A stretch of 64,000 nucleotides of DNA from JABDGM01 sp046349975. GTDB lineage: Bacteria; Planctomycetota; Planctomycetia; Pirellulales; Lacipirellulaceae. Below, piece by piece: positions 8,653 to 17,848 of this stretch. The notes under the pieces are model-generated. The model ran no database searches, was not told the DNA's origin, and saw nothing but the letters and a program-made list of their open reading frames with translations. The DNA lies in contig JAXMBH010000005.1 of NCBI GenBank assembly GCA_046349975.1, forward strand, positions 1-64,000. The letters run 5' to 3'. Numbering within the stretch: position 1 is the stretch's first letter; each line of letters starts with the position of its first letter. The position numbers were made by a program, and so were the translations under genes.

Positions 8653-10077
8653 CTACTTGATCGATCCCAACAAGGCCTGGGCGTCTTTGCGGTACACAAA
8701 AATACCAGGGGTGTCGGAATCGAGAGCTTGGGTAAGAATCTGTTTAGCCGTGTCGCCGCGGTTTTGCTCCGCAAGGACCTTGGCCACCAGGTAGCTGCTA
8801 TCTGGGCTAAGGTTGCCAAGCTGCAGGCCGTTGCGGAGCGCTTGTTCCGCGTCGGCCTGGCGACCCAATTGATACAGCACCCAGGCGAGCGTGATCTGCG
8901 CATCGGCACTTTGATTATTGAGCTGAGCGCTCATGCTGGCGAACTGCAGGGCACGGTCGCGCTTGGCCTGGTCGTTCTGCTCAATCAAAAGCAGCGCGAG
9001 TTGATTGATCACATCGGCATTGGCCGGCGCGATGCCGAGCGCTTCGACAAAGTAATCCTCAGCCGGCTTCATTTTTTTCTGCATCCGGGCCGCGACGCCG
9101 CTGAGAATTAGCAGATTGAGGTTGCCCGGGTTCGCTTTGCGGGCGTCGGCCAAGATCGTTTCGGCCTTGTCCACTGCTCCGGTCTTGATCAGCCATTGGG
9201 CATAAGCAGTCAGCGTGGCCGGGTCCGTTTTGCTTGCGGCGTAGGCTTTATCGAAGGCCTGCTGTGTCTCAGCGTTCATTTTCAGTTGGTCGAACATGAG
9301 CGCGGCCGCCACGTACGGATCGGGCAGGTTCTTGTCAGCCTTTTTGGCGGCGGTAAACTCTTCCAGGCCGGGCTTGAATTGCTTCTGCATGAACAGGCAT
9401 TGACCCAGCCGGTAGTGGCCCGCGCCGTTTTCGGGATCGGCTTGAAGCAGCGCTTTTAGATCGGCGACGGCGGCGTCCCAATCTTTGCGACGTTGATTGA
9501 CGCCGGCGCTGCCGCTCCGGGCGCGAATTTCGAAGTTCCGCTTCCGCTTGGCATTGCCGTTAAACTTTCCCGCCATGGCCAGGCCTTTATCATACAGAGC
9601 ATCCGCTTCGATCGTGCGGCCTTGCTGCATGGCTTGGTCTGCCAAAATTAGATAAGCCTCCGGATCGTCGGGATTGTCCATCGCGGTCTTTTCGAGCGAG
9701 ATGCGGCCCGCGTTGGCGTTGCCCGCCAGGTAATACATTTTGGCTAGGAGCAGGTCGACGGGCGGCAAGTTGGGATCCTTTTTTTTCGCCGCATCCAGGA
9801 ACTGCCGGGCGGCGAGCACGTCGCGGTTCATGAAGCGTTTGATGGCCTCGTCGATGTCACCGTAGCGATTGCCGATTTCCGAAACGGAATCACCAATGAG
9901 CATTTGGGCGGTGATGCCAGATGAGGGCACCGGCGCGGCAGCGGATTGCGCCCGTGCTTTGGCCGCCAGCGTGAGCGTTGCCGCTAGTGCACCACAAACG
10001 AGCATAAAACGTGCGATTCGATATCTCCAACCGGCCGCGTTGCTGCAACCCGGAACACAACCAAACGAAACGGACAT
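8653..10077 (-). CDS. exported TPR-repeat protein
   Basis: A 474-aa protein with an N-terminal hydrophobic signal (FMLVCGALAATLTLAAKARAQ, residues 24-44), which predicts export. After it come at least ten tetratricopeptide-like helices, for example YLILADQAMQQGRTIEADALYDKGLAM and GAGHYRLGQCLFMQKQFKPGLEEFTAAKK, so it is probably a scaffold for protein contacts in the periplasm. The start is supported by GTGAGG seven bases upstream of the ATG. It is divergent from the ABC permease gene; a second TPR protein lies 2.7 kb away. Binding partner unknown. Confidence 0.85.
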   Translation of the reverse strand: MSVSFGCVPGCSNAAGWRYRIARFMLVCGALAATLTLAAKARAQSAAAPVPSSGITAQMLIGDSVSEIGNRYGDIDEAIKRFMNRDVLAARQFLDAAKKKDPNLPPVDLLLAKMYYLAGNANAGRISLEKTAMDNPDDPEAYLILADQAMQQGRTIEADALYDKGLAMAGKFNGNAKRKRNFEIRARSGSAGVNQRRKDWDAAVADLKALLQADPENGAGHYRLGQCLFMQKQFKPGLEEFTAAKKADKNLPDPYVAAALMFDQLKMNAETQQAFDKAYAASKTDPATLTAYAQWLIKTGAVDKAETILADARKANPGNLNLLILSGVAARMQKKMKPAEDYFVEALGIAPANADVINQLALLLIEQNDQAKRDRALQFASMSAQLNNQSADAQITLAWVLYQLGRQADAEQALRNGLQLGNLSPDSSYLVAKVLAEQNRGDTAKQILTQALDSDTPGIFVYRKDAQALLGSIK

Positions 10078-10355
10078 ATTAAAACCTCACCTGATTAAGC
10101 AAGACGAGTAAGAGCCCAACGACTCGCTGGCCCGCCAGGCCACTTTCGAGTTACTATTGATTGTAGAGAATTTCGCCGACAGCGGCAGCGGTCGGCGACA
10201 AGTATCAATGGAATTTTCCCGGTCGCGTTGCGGACGGACCGCCAAAATCGTGCAACAGCGAGTGCTACTTTGGATGGATGCGTCTTAGTTCTTAACCGAG
10301 GCGCAATCCCCCCCTCCTAAGTTCCCTACGCAGCAAAGTTCAACGAGGATCGACC

Positions 10356-12146
10356 GTGATAGGTCCAATGTTCACGCGCGAAGCGGCAGTCGCCCCGCGA
10401 CGAATCTCGTTCTATGCCGCTCGAACGCTCTTCGCGGGAGCTTTGTTCGCCCTAACGCTCACTGCCTGGCAACTTCTTGTAGGTTCGCAGCGGATCGAGA
10501 ATATCGGCGACCTCGCCTGGTTCGGAGCCTCGGCATTTCAGATTCTTGCGCCTTTGCAGTTAGCGGTCGCGATGCCGTTTTCAGCGCTGTTGGTTGCCTC
10601 GGCGGTTTCGCTGGAAAAAGACCGCAAGACCTTCGACCTGCTGCTGCTCACCAACTTGTCGAACTCCGATCTCGTGCTTGGCAAGCTATTCGCGGGCATG
10701 TTGTCGGTCGTCGTGGTCATCGTGGCTACATTGCCGCTGCTGATGATTGTGGCGCTGCTCGGCGGCGTGTCGACCGCGCAAATCCTGCGCGTCGAAGCAG
10801 TAACGCTCGCGAGCGCACTGGTGGCCGGAAGTCTTGGTTCAACGATCGCTCTCTGGCGAGAGAAGACCTTCCAGGCGCTCGCGATGACGGCTCTCATCTT
10901 AGTGCTCTGGCTGCTGGCGTGGGAAATTCTCGCCGCCGTGGCGCCGGATGCCGAGTGGCTGGGGATTGCCACGCGGTCGTGGGCGATCTCGATGAGTCCT
11001 TGGCAGGCTGTGCAGGAGGCCGCGCGGCCAATCTTCCCCGTCAGAGCGGGCGCCGAGCGACCGCTTGATCCCGTGTGGCTGTTCTTAGCAATCGGCGGCT
11101 CCGTCGCAGCAATATTGAACCTTCTGGCGGTTGCACGTGTGCGTGTGTGGAATCCTCGCCAGGACCGCACGCCCGACACGCAAGAGACGAAGATTCAATT
11201 CGCTGGCGCGGCGGCGACCGATAGCCCCCAGCGGACCACGGTTCAAATTCATGGCTCCGGGGAGAGGTCCCGCGAGGTGTGGGACAATCCGATTCTGTGG
11301 CGCGAGGTGCGGACATGGGCGTACGGTAAACGCGTGCTCGTGATTCGGTTGGCATATTGGCTACTGTTCGCGGCCTGCACGGCGGTGCTGGTCGGGCAGG
11401 TAACGCCGGCAACGGGCATCGAACAGGCGATTCCACCGGCCGCTCGGCCACTGGGCATCTTGCTGGTTGTTGGGCTGCTATTGCTCAATGCGCTCGCGGT
11501 CACATCCCTCACAAACGAGCGGGATAGCAAGGCGCTCGATTTGTTAATGGTGACGGACCTATCGCCAAAAGAGATCATTTTCGGAAAGCTGGGCGGCGCG
11601 TTTTACAACGCCAAGGAAATGATCGTCCTGCCGCTGGCGTTGTGCGGCTATTTGTGGTTCAACGGCTTGTTCACGAACGAGAATTTGTTCTTTGTCGTCT
11701 GCGGCATCCTGGTCATCAACGCCTTCGGCGCGATGCTCGGGCTGCACATGGGCATCAATTACGCGAACTCACGCACGGCCATTGCCACCAGCATTGGCAC
11801 GATTCTGTTCTTGTTCCTGGGGGTCGTGACCTGCATGCGGATCATGGTCGCGTTCAGCAATTCGTTCGATTACCAGTTCACCACGTTTCTCGGCTTCATC
11901 GCGGGTGGCAGCGTGGGGCTCTATGTGGCGCTCAATTGGCGTTTGGGCTCCAACGCCCTGACACTCGTCGCTCTCTTCGCCCCGGTGCTGACATTCGTGG
12001 CCATTACAAGCTTCCTGCTGAAGACGTACGGCTCCGTGTTCCTGATCGTTACGGGAATGTACGGATTCGCAACGTGGGCGATGCTGGTGCCGGCCGTTGA
12101 CGTGTTCGATGTGGCGACCAATCGCGTGACGTCGCGCGAGGAATAG
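10356..12146 (+). CDS. double ABC-2 type permease
   Basis: A 596-aa membrane protein with about twelve hydrophobic segments. It is an internal duplication: EKDRKTFDLLLLTNLSNSD plus VLGKLFAG near residues 88-114 is echoed by NERDSKALDLLMVTDLSPKE plus IIFGKLGG near 388-415. Each half is an ABC-2 permease, joined by a soluble linker (about 265-310), so a single chain could supply both membrane domains of an exporter. The GTG at 10356 is chosen because GAGG lies seven bases upstream. No ABC ATPase gene is present in the window, so its energy partner must be encoded elsewhere. Substrate unknown. Confidence 0.85.
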   Translation: MIGPMFTREAAVAPRRISFYAARTLFAGALFALTLTAWQLLVGSQRIENIGDLAWFGASAFQILAPLQLAVAMPFSALLVASAVSLEKDRKTFDLLLLTNLSNSDLVLGKLFAGMLSVVVVIVATLPLLMIVALLGGVSTAQILRVEAVTLASALVAGSLGSTIALWREKTFQALAMTALILVLWLLAWEILAAVAPDAEWLGIATRSWAISMSPWQAVQEAARPIFPVRAGAERPLDPVWLFLAIGGSVAAILNLLAVARVRVWNPRQDRTPDTQETKIQFAGAAATDSPQRTTVQIHGSGERSREVWDNPILWREVRTWAYGKRVLVIRLAYWLLFAACTAVLVGQVTPATGIEQAIPPAARPLGILLVVGLLLLNALAVTSLTNERDSKALDLLMVTDLSPKEIIFGKLGGAFYNAKEMIVLPLALCGYLWFNGLFTNENLFFVVCGILVINAFGAMLGLHMGINYANSRTAIATSIGTILFLFLGVVTCMRIMVAFSNSFDYQFTTFLGFIAGGSVGLYVALNWRLGSNALTLVALFAPVLTFVAITSFLLKTYGSVFLIVTGMYGFATWAMLVPAVDVFDVATNRVTSREE

Positions 12147-12394
12147 CGAGGTCATGTGCTGGGCGTCGTGCGGAAGCGACTCAAGCTGTCGCCGCGAGGT
12201 GCCCGGGGACGGGGCTGCTCGAATTTGTGGTCACAATCATCCCACGTGAACAGTGCAGCGAGTATCGCTGCGCGAGCAAGGCCGGTATGGCTGCCCTCAC
12301 GCATTGCACCGGCGAATGGCAACTCGACGACGCGCGGCGCATCGGTAGACGACATAGATTCGTACGGAAGACTAGTCGCCGCGCCGGCCAGCCA

Positions 12395-12631
12395 CTATTT
12401 CGAGTAGCCGAGCGATTTGATTACCGCGAGCATCTCTTCGAACGTGACGAACCGGCGGCGATGCTGCACTTTATAGCCGTCGATCGCGCGGGCCAAATCC
12501 GCCGCTTCAGGAGAAAGTTCTTCGTAGCTGTTGGCAAACTGGCGGCGTTCGAAAGTCGGCTGCGGGCCGGAGTATGCTGGGCCGCGGCGATCAATGAAGG
12601 CGTCCGTGTTCGGCGTCGTGGTGGCGAGCAT
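12395..12631 (-). CDS. conserved small planctomycete-type protein
   Basis: A 78-aa soluble protein from the ATG at 12631, chosen because AGGAG lies nine bases upstream; the open frame begins at 12688. Recognisable blocks are IDRRGPAYSGP, ERRQFANSYEELSPEA, ARAIDGYK and HRRRFVTFEEMLAVIKSLGY. I associate this small Arg-rich protein with planctomycetes but know no function. The C-terminal block looks like a short helical domain. It is monocistronic, lying convergent to the permease gene. Confidence 0.75.
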   Translation of the reverse strand: MLATTTPNTDAFIDRRGPAYSGPQPTFERRQFANSYEELSPEAADLARAIDGYKVQHRRRFVTFEEMLAVIKSLGYSK

Positions 12632-12773
12632 GCGGCGGGTCTCCTTACGAAGCAGTATGCGGCAGGTGGGAAGAGATGCTCTGGGCACCCGTCAAAAACA
12701 TACGTCACGAAAACGTTACTCGCAAACGATTCGGCACGAAATTGCGACTTGAACGGTGGTAACGATTGCGCGG

Positions 12774-13826
12774 CTAACGACGCTGCGGTGCGTCGGTCGC
12801 GTCGGACCCGGTTCGAGAGGCGAGCTGCGACATCAGCTCGCGGCTGGGCTGGTGCGCCGCGTTCAGCGCGAGGGCCTGCTGGGCCGTCACAGCGGCCTGC
12901 TCGAGTTCCCCAGCCGCGGAATACGATTGAGCGAGGTAATAGAGCAGGTCGGCGCTTGGTTGGCCGCGCTGGGTGGCCAGAGCGAGCACTTCCGATGCTT
13001 GCTTGTGGCGATTGAGATCCATCAGCGTCAGCCCTGCGAGCATGAGCGCTTGCTGCGATTCCTCGCCCGGGGGGTAGGTGTCCAGCAGGTTGTAGAGCGT
13101 CGTGAGGCAGCGGGCCGATTGGCCACGTTCGCGGTACATCAAGGCGACGTCCATCAGCACGACGGCATTGTTAGGCTCGAACTCCAGCGCGTGTTGCAGG
13201 TCGGCCAGGGCGCGGTCGGGCTTGTTCATCTTCTGGAAGCAGTGGCCACGGAGGGCCCAGGCTTCGGCGAGCGTGGAATCGGCTCGAATAGCGCGCTCGG
13301 CATGCGTCATCGCGGCATCGCGCGCACCGACGGCCAGCGACATCTCGCCCGCTTTCACGTGCAAGGCGGCGTTCGTTAAATCGTGCTTGACAGCCTCTTC
13401 GATTTGAGCAATCGCCTCTTCCCGGGCGCCGCGGTGCCAAAGGGCTTCGGCCATCGCGCGGTGGGCCGAGGCGTCGTCGGGCATCGTGGTTAACGACTTT
13501 CGCAGCAGATCTTCGGCTTGTTGCCACTGACCGGTTTCCATCGCAGCGACGCCTTGGCGCGACAGTTCGCGCGCAGCGGCGATGCTTTCGTCGCTAGGTC
13601 CGCGACGATGGAACAGAGCGCAACCGGGCATGGCGACGAGCTGCCAGACGCCCAGCATGGCAACGACGGCCCGCACAAACGCTGCTGCCGCAGCGCTGCC
13701 GCCAAGCGAGCGCGGTGGACCGGTGGCGGTTCGCAAGCGCAAGGCCTTGAATCGAGGAGGAGTTCGTGGACAGATTCGGTACGGAAAAGAACGGCGAATC
13801 CTAGCGAACGACCGGCGAGTCGGCAA
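12774..13826 (-). CDS. TPR-repeat lipoprotein-like protein
   Basis: Up to 350 aa. A hydrophobic stretch (AAAAFVRAVVAMLGVWQLVAMPGC) near residues 46-69 ends in a Cys that could be lipidated. TPR motifs follow: MAALETGQ-type helices such as GVAAMETGQWQQAEDLLRK, then AHRAMAEALWHRGAREEAIAQ, and AWALRGHCFQKMNKPDRALADL. The frame opens with a TTG at 13826; an ATG at 13658 leaves a very short signal, so the start is unresolved. Probably an envelope-anchored scaffold. Partner unknown. Confidence 0.8.
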   Translation of the reverse strand: MPTRRSFARIRRSFPYRICPRTPPRFKALRLRTATGPPRSLGGSAAAAAFVRAVVAMLGVWQLVAMPGCALFHRRGPSDESIAAARELSRQGVAAMETGQWQQAEDLLRKSLTTMPDDASAHRAMAEALWHRGAREEAIAQIEEAVKHDLTNAALHVKAGEMSLAVGARDAAMTHAERAIRADSTLAEAWALRGHCFQKMNKPDRALADLQHALEFEPNNAVVLMDVALMYRERGQSARCLTTLYNLLDTYPPGEESQQALMLAGLTLMDLNRHKQASEVLALATQRGQPSADLLYYLAQSYSAAGELEQAAVTAQQALALNAAHQPSRELMSQLASRTGSDATDAPQRR

Positions 13827-14535
13827 TCGAGGCTGCCACGTACGCGGTTAATAGCGGTCATCGCGGTGGGTGGTAGCTTGTCGGCTGACGCGAATAGATA
13901 GCGCCGTCGATTGCAATGCTGGCAACGAAAATTGTAAATCGTACATCGCAGCAAGCCAATTTTGACCGGCGAATGTCCTCGAACGAACTTTAGTTGTGGG
14001 CCGTAGTTTTTTCGCGCCGACGACGGCCGGCGGCGGTATCACGGCAATCCTCGACATTCAGCGGCAGTCAACGTGTGATGCGGCCGCAGCAAGCGGCGAC
14101 GGGCCGCCACGGCCTCGCCCTTTGGCACGGCATCTGCAAAACAACCTTGCAACGCCCGCCGATCACCGGCCAGAGCGTTGGGACCAAAAATAACTTATCC
14201 GCTTGTGAATCTAAGCAGCTTGTCGCCGGGGTATGGCGACCGACGCCCGCCACGGGCAAATGCACGTTTTCACAATACCAGGGAGATAGGGTGCCGCGAG
14301 CCGAGCGGCACGGGTGCAACTGGGGAGGGACGTTAGTCCGGCTCGGCTCGCCGGACGCCTGTAGCCGCTGGGCGTGGCGATTCCCGCCATCCGTTGCTGT
14401 ATGCCGGATGAGCCAGGTCCGAGCCGCGGCCGTCCACTCCAAACACGAGGCCTCGGTTGGTTGACTCGCAGCACCATCCGGGGCCTCTTTTTGTGCGCTG
14501 GAACAAGGGCTGAAGGCAACCGCGCGCGACTGCGC
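13827..14535. other. gene-free region with dense hairpins
   Basis: About 710 bp with no convincing gene on either strand. The right half (about 14230-14492) is packed with short perfect stems: GTGCCGC/GCGGCAC at 14291-14311, GGAC/GTCC around 14330-14339, and CCGGC/GCCGG at 14338-14355. These are followed by an intrinsic terminator on the plus strand. It may encode a structured non-coding RNA. I could not match it to tmRNA, SRP RNA, RNase P RNA or a known riboswitch. Confidence 0.45.
14447..14492 (+). terminator. intrinsic terminator with no upstream plus-strand gene
   Basis: Arms GAGGCCTCGG and CCGGGGCCTC (one G-T pair) enclose a 21-base loop and are followed by TTTTT. The nearest plus-strand gene upstream ends more than 2 kb away, which implies an unannotated transcript ending here. 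Confidence 0.65.
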
Positions 14536-15363
14536 TTAGCCCGATGTCATCTTCCGCAGCAACCAGTCGCCGAGTCGGGGCGACAGTTGTGCGAGTGTGA
14601 AGAGCAGGCGAGCTTTTGGCGGCACGACCAGTTCAGGCTGTCGACGTTCGCAAGCGCGGAGAATTTTCTCAGCAAGTTCGTGCGGATCGATGGCACGCAC
14701 CTTGGCGCCGCCCGCCGGTCGCAATGCAGCTTCCGGCACCGTTGCGCCTTGATGCGCGTAGCGCGTCGAGTTTCCACCCTCGCCCTCAACGGCGTCGCGG
14801 GCGATGGGGCCGGGACATACGAGCAGCGTATGCAAGCCGCGGTCGCGATTCTCCACTCGGAGTTGCTGGGCGAACGCGGCGAGCGGGAACTTGGATGCGG
14901 GATACGCGCCAATAAAGCTGGGCGCAACCTTGCTCGCGAGGGAACCGATGAGCACCAAGTGGCCATGGCTTTTCATGAGTGCCGGCGCGAACTGCTGACT
15001 ACAGCGGACTGCCGAGAGGAAGTTAACATCCCATAAGCGTTGATAATCCTCAACCGACGTGTCGAGAGCGGTGCCGCGCATCGAGCGGCCCGCGGCATGG
15101 CAAAGAAGATCCAAACCGCCCCAGGCACTTTGGACGACATCGTTGAGCCGTGCGACGTCGTCCTGTTTCGTGACGTCGGCGGCAATGGTCAGCACGTCGC
15201 CGCCCAGGCCGCTCAATTCCTCTGCGGCGGCTTCGAGTGTGGACGCACGGCGTGCAGCAATAACTACCCGCGCGCCCTGCTTCACGAGCGTTCTGGCGAT
15301 TGCCAGGCCGAGGCCGGCCGAGCCGCCGGTGATCACAGCGCGTTTGCGTTGCCAGTATGTCAT
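14536..15363 (-). CDS. SDR-family oxidoreductase
   Basis: A 275-aa short-chain dehydrogenase/reductase. The cofactor motif TGGSAGLG is at about residues 12-19 and the active-site pair is in AYPASKF. Although the frame is open to 15846, the ATG at 15363 is the start: it overlaps the upstream stop as ATGA and the extension is antisense-like Arg-rich translation. The C-terminal 20 residues (LLFTLAQLSPRLGDWLLRKM) suggest membrane association, as in 3-ketosphinganine-reductase-like SDRs. It is translationally coupled to the DUF6174-like membrane protein. Substrate unknown; a lipid-modifying role is a guess. Confidence 0.88.
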   Translation of the reverse strand: MTYWQRKRAVITGGSAGLGLAIARTLVKQGARVVIAARRASTLEAAAEELSGLGGDVLTIAADVTKQDDVARLNDVVQSAWGGLDLLCHAAGRSMRGTALDTSVEDYQRLWDVNFLSAVRCSQQFAPALMKSHGHLVLIGSLASKVAPSFIGAYPASKFPLAAFAQQLRVENRDRGLHTLLVCPGPIARDAVEGEGGNSTRYAHQGATVPEAALRPAGGAKVRAIDPHELAEKILRACERRQPELVVPPKARLLFTLAQLSPRLGDWLLRKMTSG

Positions 15364-15923
15364 TTTGATTGGAAACTCGTCACTCGCCAGAATACTTCCG
15401 GGCCTCCGGTGACGAGGCGGTGATACTGAAGCGGGTAACCATACTTGCTGTCGAACTCGCAACGCAGTTGCCACTTCGTGCCTTGTGACGCCTGGATTTG
15501 TTGCTGCGGATCGGCGGCGATTTGCAGGTCTTGCGCAAGCGTGTCGAACATGCCAGGGACGCTCCAGGTGTCCCAAGTCCAGCGGCCGGGCGTACGGCCA
15601 TCGCGCTGTTCGCGGGTGACGACTCGATCTTCCACTTCCACATGCACATGGCCGGGCTGGGCGCCGCGAAGTTCGATCTCCATGACATAGCTCGCCGGAC
15701 CGACCTGTTGCCAGTGCTGCATGGCCGTTTCCAGCGACGCCTCGGTGAGGTCGGGCAACCGCTCGGCAACAAAATATTGCAGCGCGAAAGCGGCGCCAGC
15801 GATCGCCACCGCGAACGATGCAATTCCCAACGCCAGCGTCCGGCAATTGATGCCGCCGACTCCAGCAGATTGCAGAGCCGCGGCTTCCGCCGCCGTCTCG
15901 TCTTTGCCTTCAGGTTCCGTCAT
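15360..15923 (-). CDS. membrane-anchored protein, DUF6174-like
   Basis: A 187-aa protein with one transmembrane segment (LALGIASFAVAIAGAAFALQYFV, about residues 30-52) and an outside domain of 135 residues. The domain pattern YVMEIELRG, then VHVEVEDRVVTREQRDG, then SVPGMFDTLAQDL and YGYPLQYHRL resembles the DUF6174 family. Its stop overlaps the start of the SDR gene by four bases, so the two are co-expressed. Function unknown. Confidence 0.7.
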   Translation of the reverse strand: MTEPEGKDETAAEAAALQSAGVGGINCRTLALGIASFAVAIAGAAFALQYFVAERLPDLTEASLETAMQHWQQVGPASYVMEIELRGAQPGHVHVEVEDRVVTREQRDGRTPGRWTWDTWSVPGMFDTLAQDLQIAADPQQQIQASQGTKWQLRCEFDSKYGYPLQYHRLVTGGPEVFWRVTSFQSK

Positions 15924-16129
15924 GCACGGCTTGTCGTCGTTAATAGGGTGTTAAAGTTGCCCGAGTATCGTAGATTTCGGGGCAGGAGGGCAACCCGTCG
16001 CGATTACTCTATTCCCATCCGAGGGATAAGCGGCAACAATATGCCTCGCCCAAGCGAACAGGCCTTCCGGCCAGACTCGGCTGTCGCGGGCGATGCTCAG
16101 GCGAGGCTTTCACCCCGTGTTGATTGTTG

Positions 16130-17656
16130 ATGACCGATCCTGCAGAAACACAACGCCGCGCTCGTACGAAGATTGTCGCCACCATTGGCCCCGCCTGCTC
16201 GACAAAAGAACAACTGGCCGCCCTCGTGAAGGCGGGCGTCGACGTGTTCCGGCTGAACATGGCCCACGCGGAGCCCCACGAGCAGCAACAGCACGTCGAC
16301 ATGATTCGCTGGCTGAGCACAGAGCTCGACCAGCCGATTGCGATTCTTGTCGATTTGTCTGGACCCAAGATCCGCCTGGGCGATGTGCCGAATGACCGCG
16401 TCATTTGCAACTACGGCTCAGAATTCGTCTTCGTCGCCGGCCAGCACGCGGAGATGGAGAACGAGCTGACATGTACCTACGAGCCGTTTGTCGACGAAGT
16501 GAACGTCGGCGACCGTATTATGCTCGCCGATGGTACGGTCAGCATGGAAGTCACGAAGAAGGCGCAGGACCGCGTCGTCACGCGGGTAGTGCAGCGCGGG
16601 TCAATTCGCAGCCGGCAGGGCATCAACTTGCCCGGCGTCAAGTTGAGCGCACCGGCGCTGAGCACTTCGGACTATGAACATGCCGTGTGGGCGGCGAAGA
16701 CGGGCATCGATTTTGTCGGCTTGTCGTTCGTGCGCGCGCCGGAAGATGTCCAGTTCCTGAAAGACTTGCTGCGGTCGAATCGGTCGTCGGCACGCGTCGT
16801 GGCCAAGATCGAAAAGCGCGAGGCGCTCGACCGACTGGAAGAGATCATCACCGTTGCCGATGCGGTGATGGTCGCCCGCGGCGATCTGGGCGTCGAAATC
16901 GATGTCGCCCAAATCGCGATCGAGCAAAAGCGAATCATTAGCATGTGCCACCGGTTTCAACGGCCGGTGATCATCGCAACCCAAATGCTCGACAGCATGC
17001 AGGATTCGCCGCGGCCGACGCGGGCCGAAGCGACGGATGTGGCGAACGCGATTCTTGACGGCGCCGATGCGTGCATGCTATCCGGCGAAACGGCGATTGG
17101 CCGCTATCCGCTCGAAGCCGTGGAGATGATGAACCGCATCGCGCTCGCGACCGAAACTTCATTCCGCAGCCGGCCGCCCAAGCTGCCAGACACGTCATTC
17201 TCGCAGCTGCAGGCGATCACACGGGCGGTCGTGCGGGCTGCCGGGCAGATGGCCCACGATCTCGGTGCGAAGCTCGTATTCGTGGCAAGCCATTCGGGAC
17301 GAACGGCGCTCGCGCTGTCGCAACATCGCAGCTACGTGCCGACGCTGGGTGTAAGTACGAACGAGGCCACGCTGCGGCAGATGTGTTTGTACTGGGGTGT
17401 AACGCCGCTGCGCGGCGCACCTGCCCGCGATTTACCGGAACTGATTCGGCATGCTGATCGGTATGCGTGCGACGAAGGCTACGCGCAGAAGGGCGATCGG
17501 ATCGTGATCGTCGGTGGTTCGCATTTGGTTGCGGGGCCCGATCGCGAAGATATGGCAAGCGGCGTGCACGACCTGCTGCTCGTGCATCAGGTCGAAGGAA
17601 CTCAAGCGGTGACGGATACGGCAGCGAACCCGGCAGTCGCTGCGAGCAGCGGATGA
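16130..17656 (+). CDS. pyk: pyruvate kinase
   Basis: A 508-aa enzyme that transfers phosphate from phosphoenolpyruvate to ADP, the last step of glycolysis. The start region RTKIVATIGPAC, the Mg/PEP site MVARGDLGVEI near residue 246, the loop ATQMLDSMQDSPRPTRAEATDVANAI (split by family convention) and LSGETAIGRYPLEAV are all typical. The C-terminal regulatory domain is present. The ATG at 16130 is preceded by two in-frame TTG codons and no clear ribosome-binding site. It is monocistronic, with a 35-residue Ala/Gly tail beyond the usual end. Confidence 0.96.
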   Translation: MTDPAETQRRARTKIVATIGPACSTKEQLAALVKAGVDVFRLNMAHAEPHEQQQHVDMIRWLSTELDQPIAILVDLSGPKIRLGDVPNDRVICNYGSEFVFVAGQHAEMENELTCTYEPFVDEVNVGDRIMLADGTVSMEVTKKAQDRVVTRVVQRGSIRSRQGINLPGVKLSAPALSTSDYEHAVWAAKTGIDFVGLSFVRAPEDVQFLKDLLRSNRSSARVVAKIEKREALDRLEEIITVADAVMVARGDLGVEIDVAQIAIEQKRIISMCHRFQRPVIIATQMLDSMQDSPRPTRAEATDVANAILDGADACMLSGETAIGRYPLEAVEMMNRIALATETSFRSRPPKLPDTSFSQLQAITRAVVRAAGQMAHDLGAKLVFVASHSGRTALALSQHRSYVPTLGVSTNEATLRQMCLYWGVTPLRGAPARDLPELIRHADRYACDEGYAQKGDRIVIVGGSHLVAGPDREDMASGVHDLLLVHQVEGTQAVTDTAANPAVAASSG

Positions 17657-17714
17657 TCCCGGCAACTGATGCGGTGCAGCCCGCGGCGAAGATTTAAGCG
17701 GCGGTGCACGGGCC

Positions 17715-17730
17715 GGGTGGCACGCCCTGA
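17715..17730. repeat. partial copy of the dispersed palindromic repeat
   Basis: GGGTGGCACGCCCTGA matches the arm of the repeat at 26505. The remainder diverges, so this is a remnant at most. It is located 58 bp after the pyruvate kinase stop. Confidence 0.4.
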
Positions 17731-17848
17731 GGCTCTGCGAAGACCGTGGTAGCTAGCCGGCGAAGTGCACCACGCCCTCCACAGGCGTGACACGGTCGCC
17801 GCCTAGCATAAATCGGCCGACGAACTCCCAATTGGGTAATGCGACTTT

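Noticed and set aside
14290..14430. Cobalamin riboswitch-like words (GGGTGCAAC, then GAGCCAGGTCC)
   Set aside because: The conserved GGGAA-GTGCGAA-type core and the AGACCTGCC box are absent, and no gene follows on that strand.
13994..14464. 156-aa plus-strand open frame in the gap before the SDR gene
   Set aside because: Arg/Pro-rich translation, no ribosome-binding site, and it crosses several hairpins; more likely a structured non-coding segment.
15364..15846. N-terminal extension of the SDR gene
   Set aside because: It overlaps the membrane protein gene in another frame and has no family match; ATGA coupling fixes the start at 15363.
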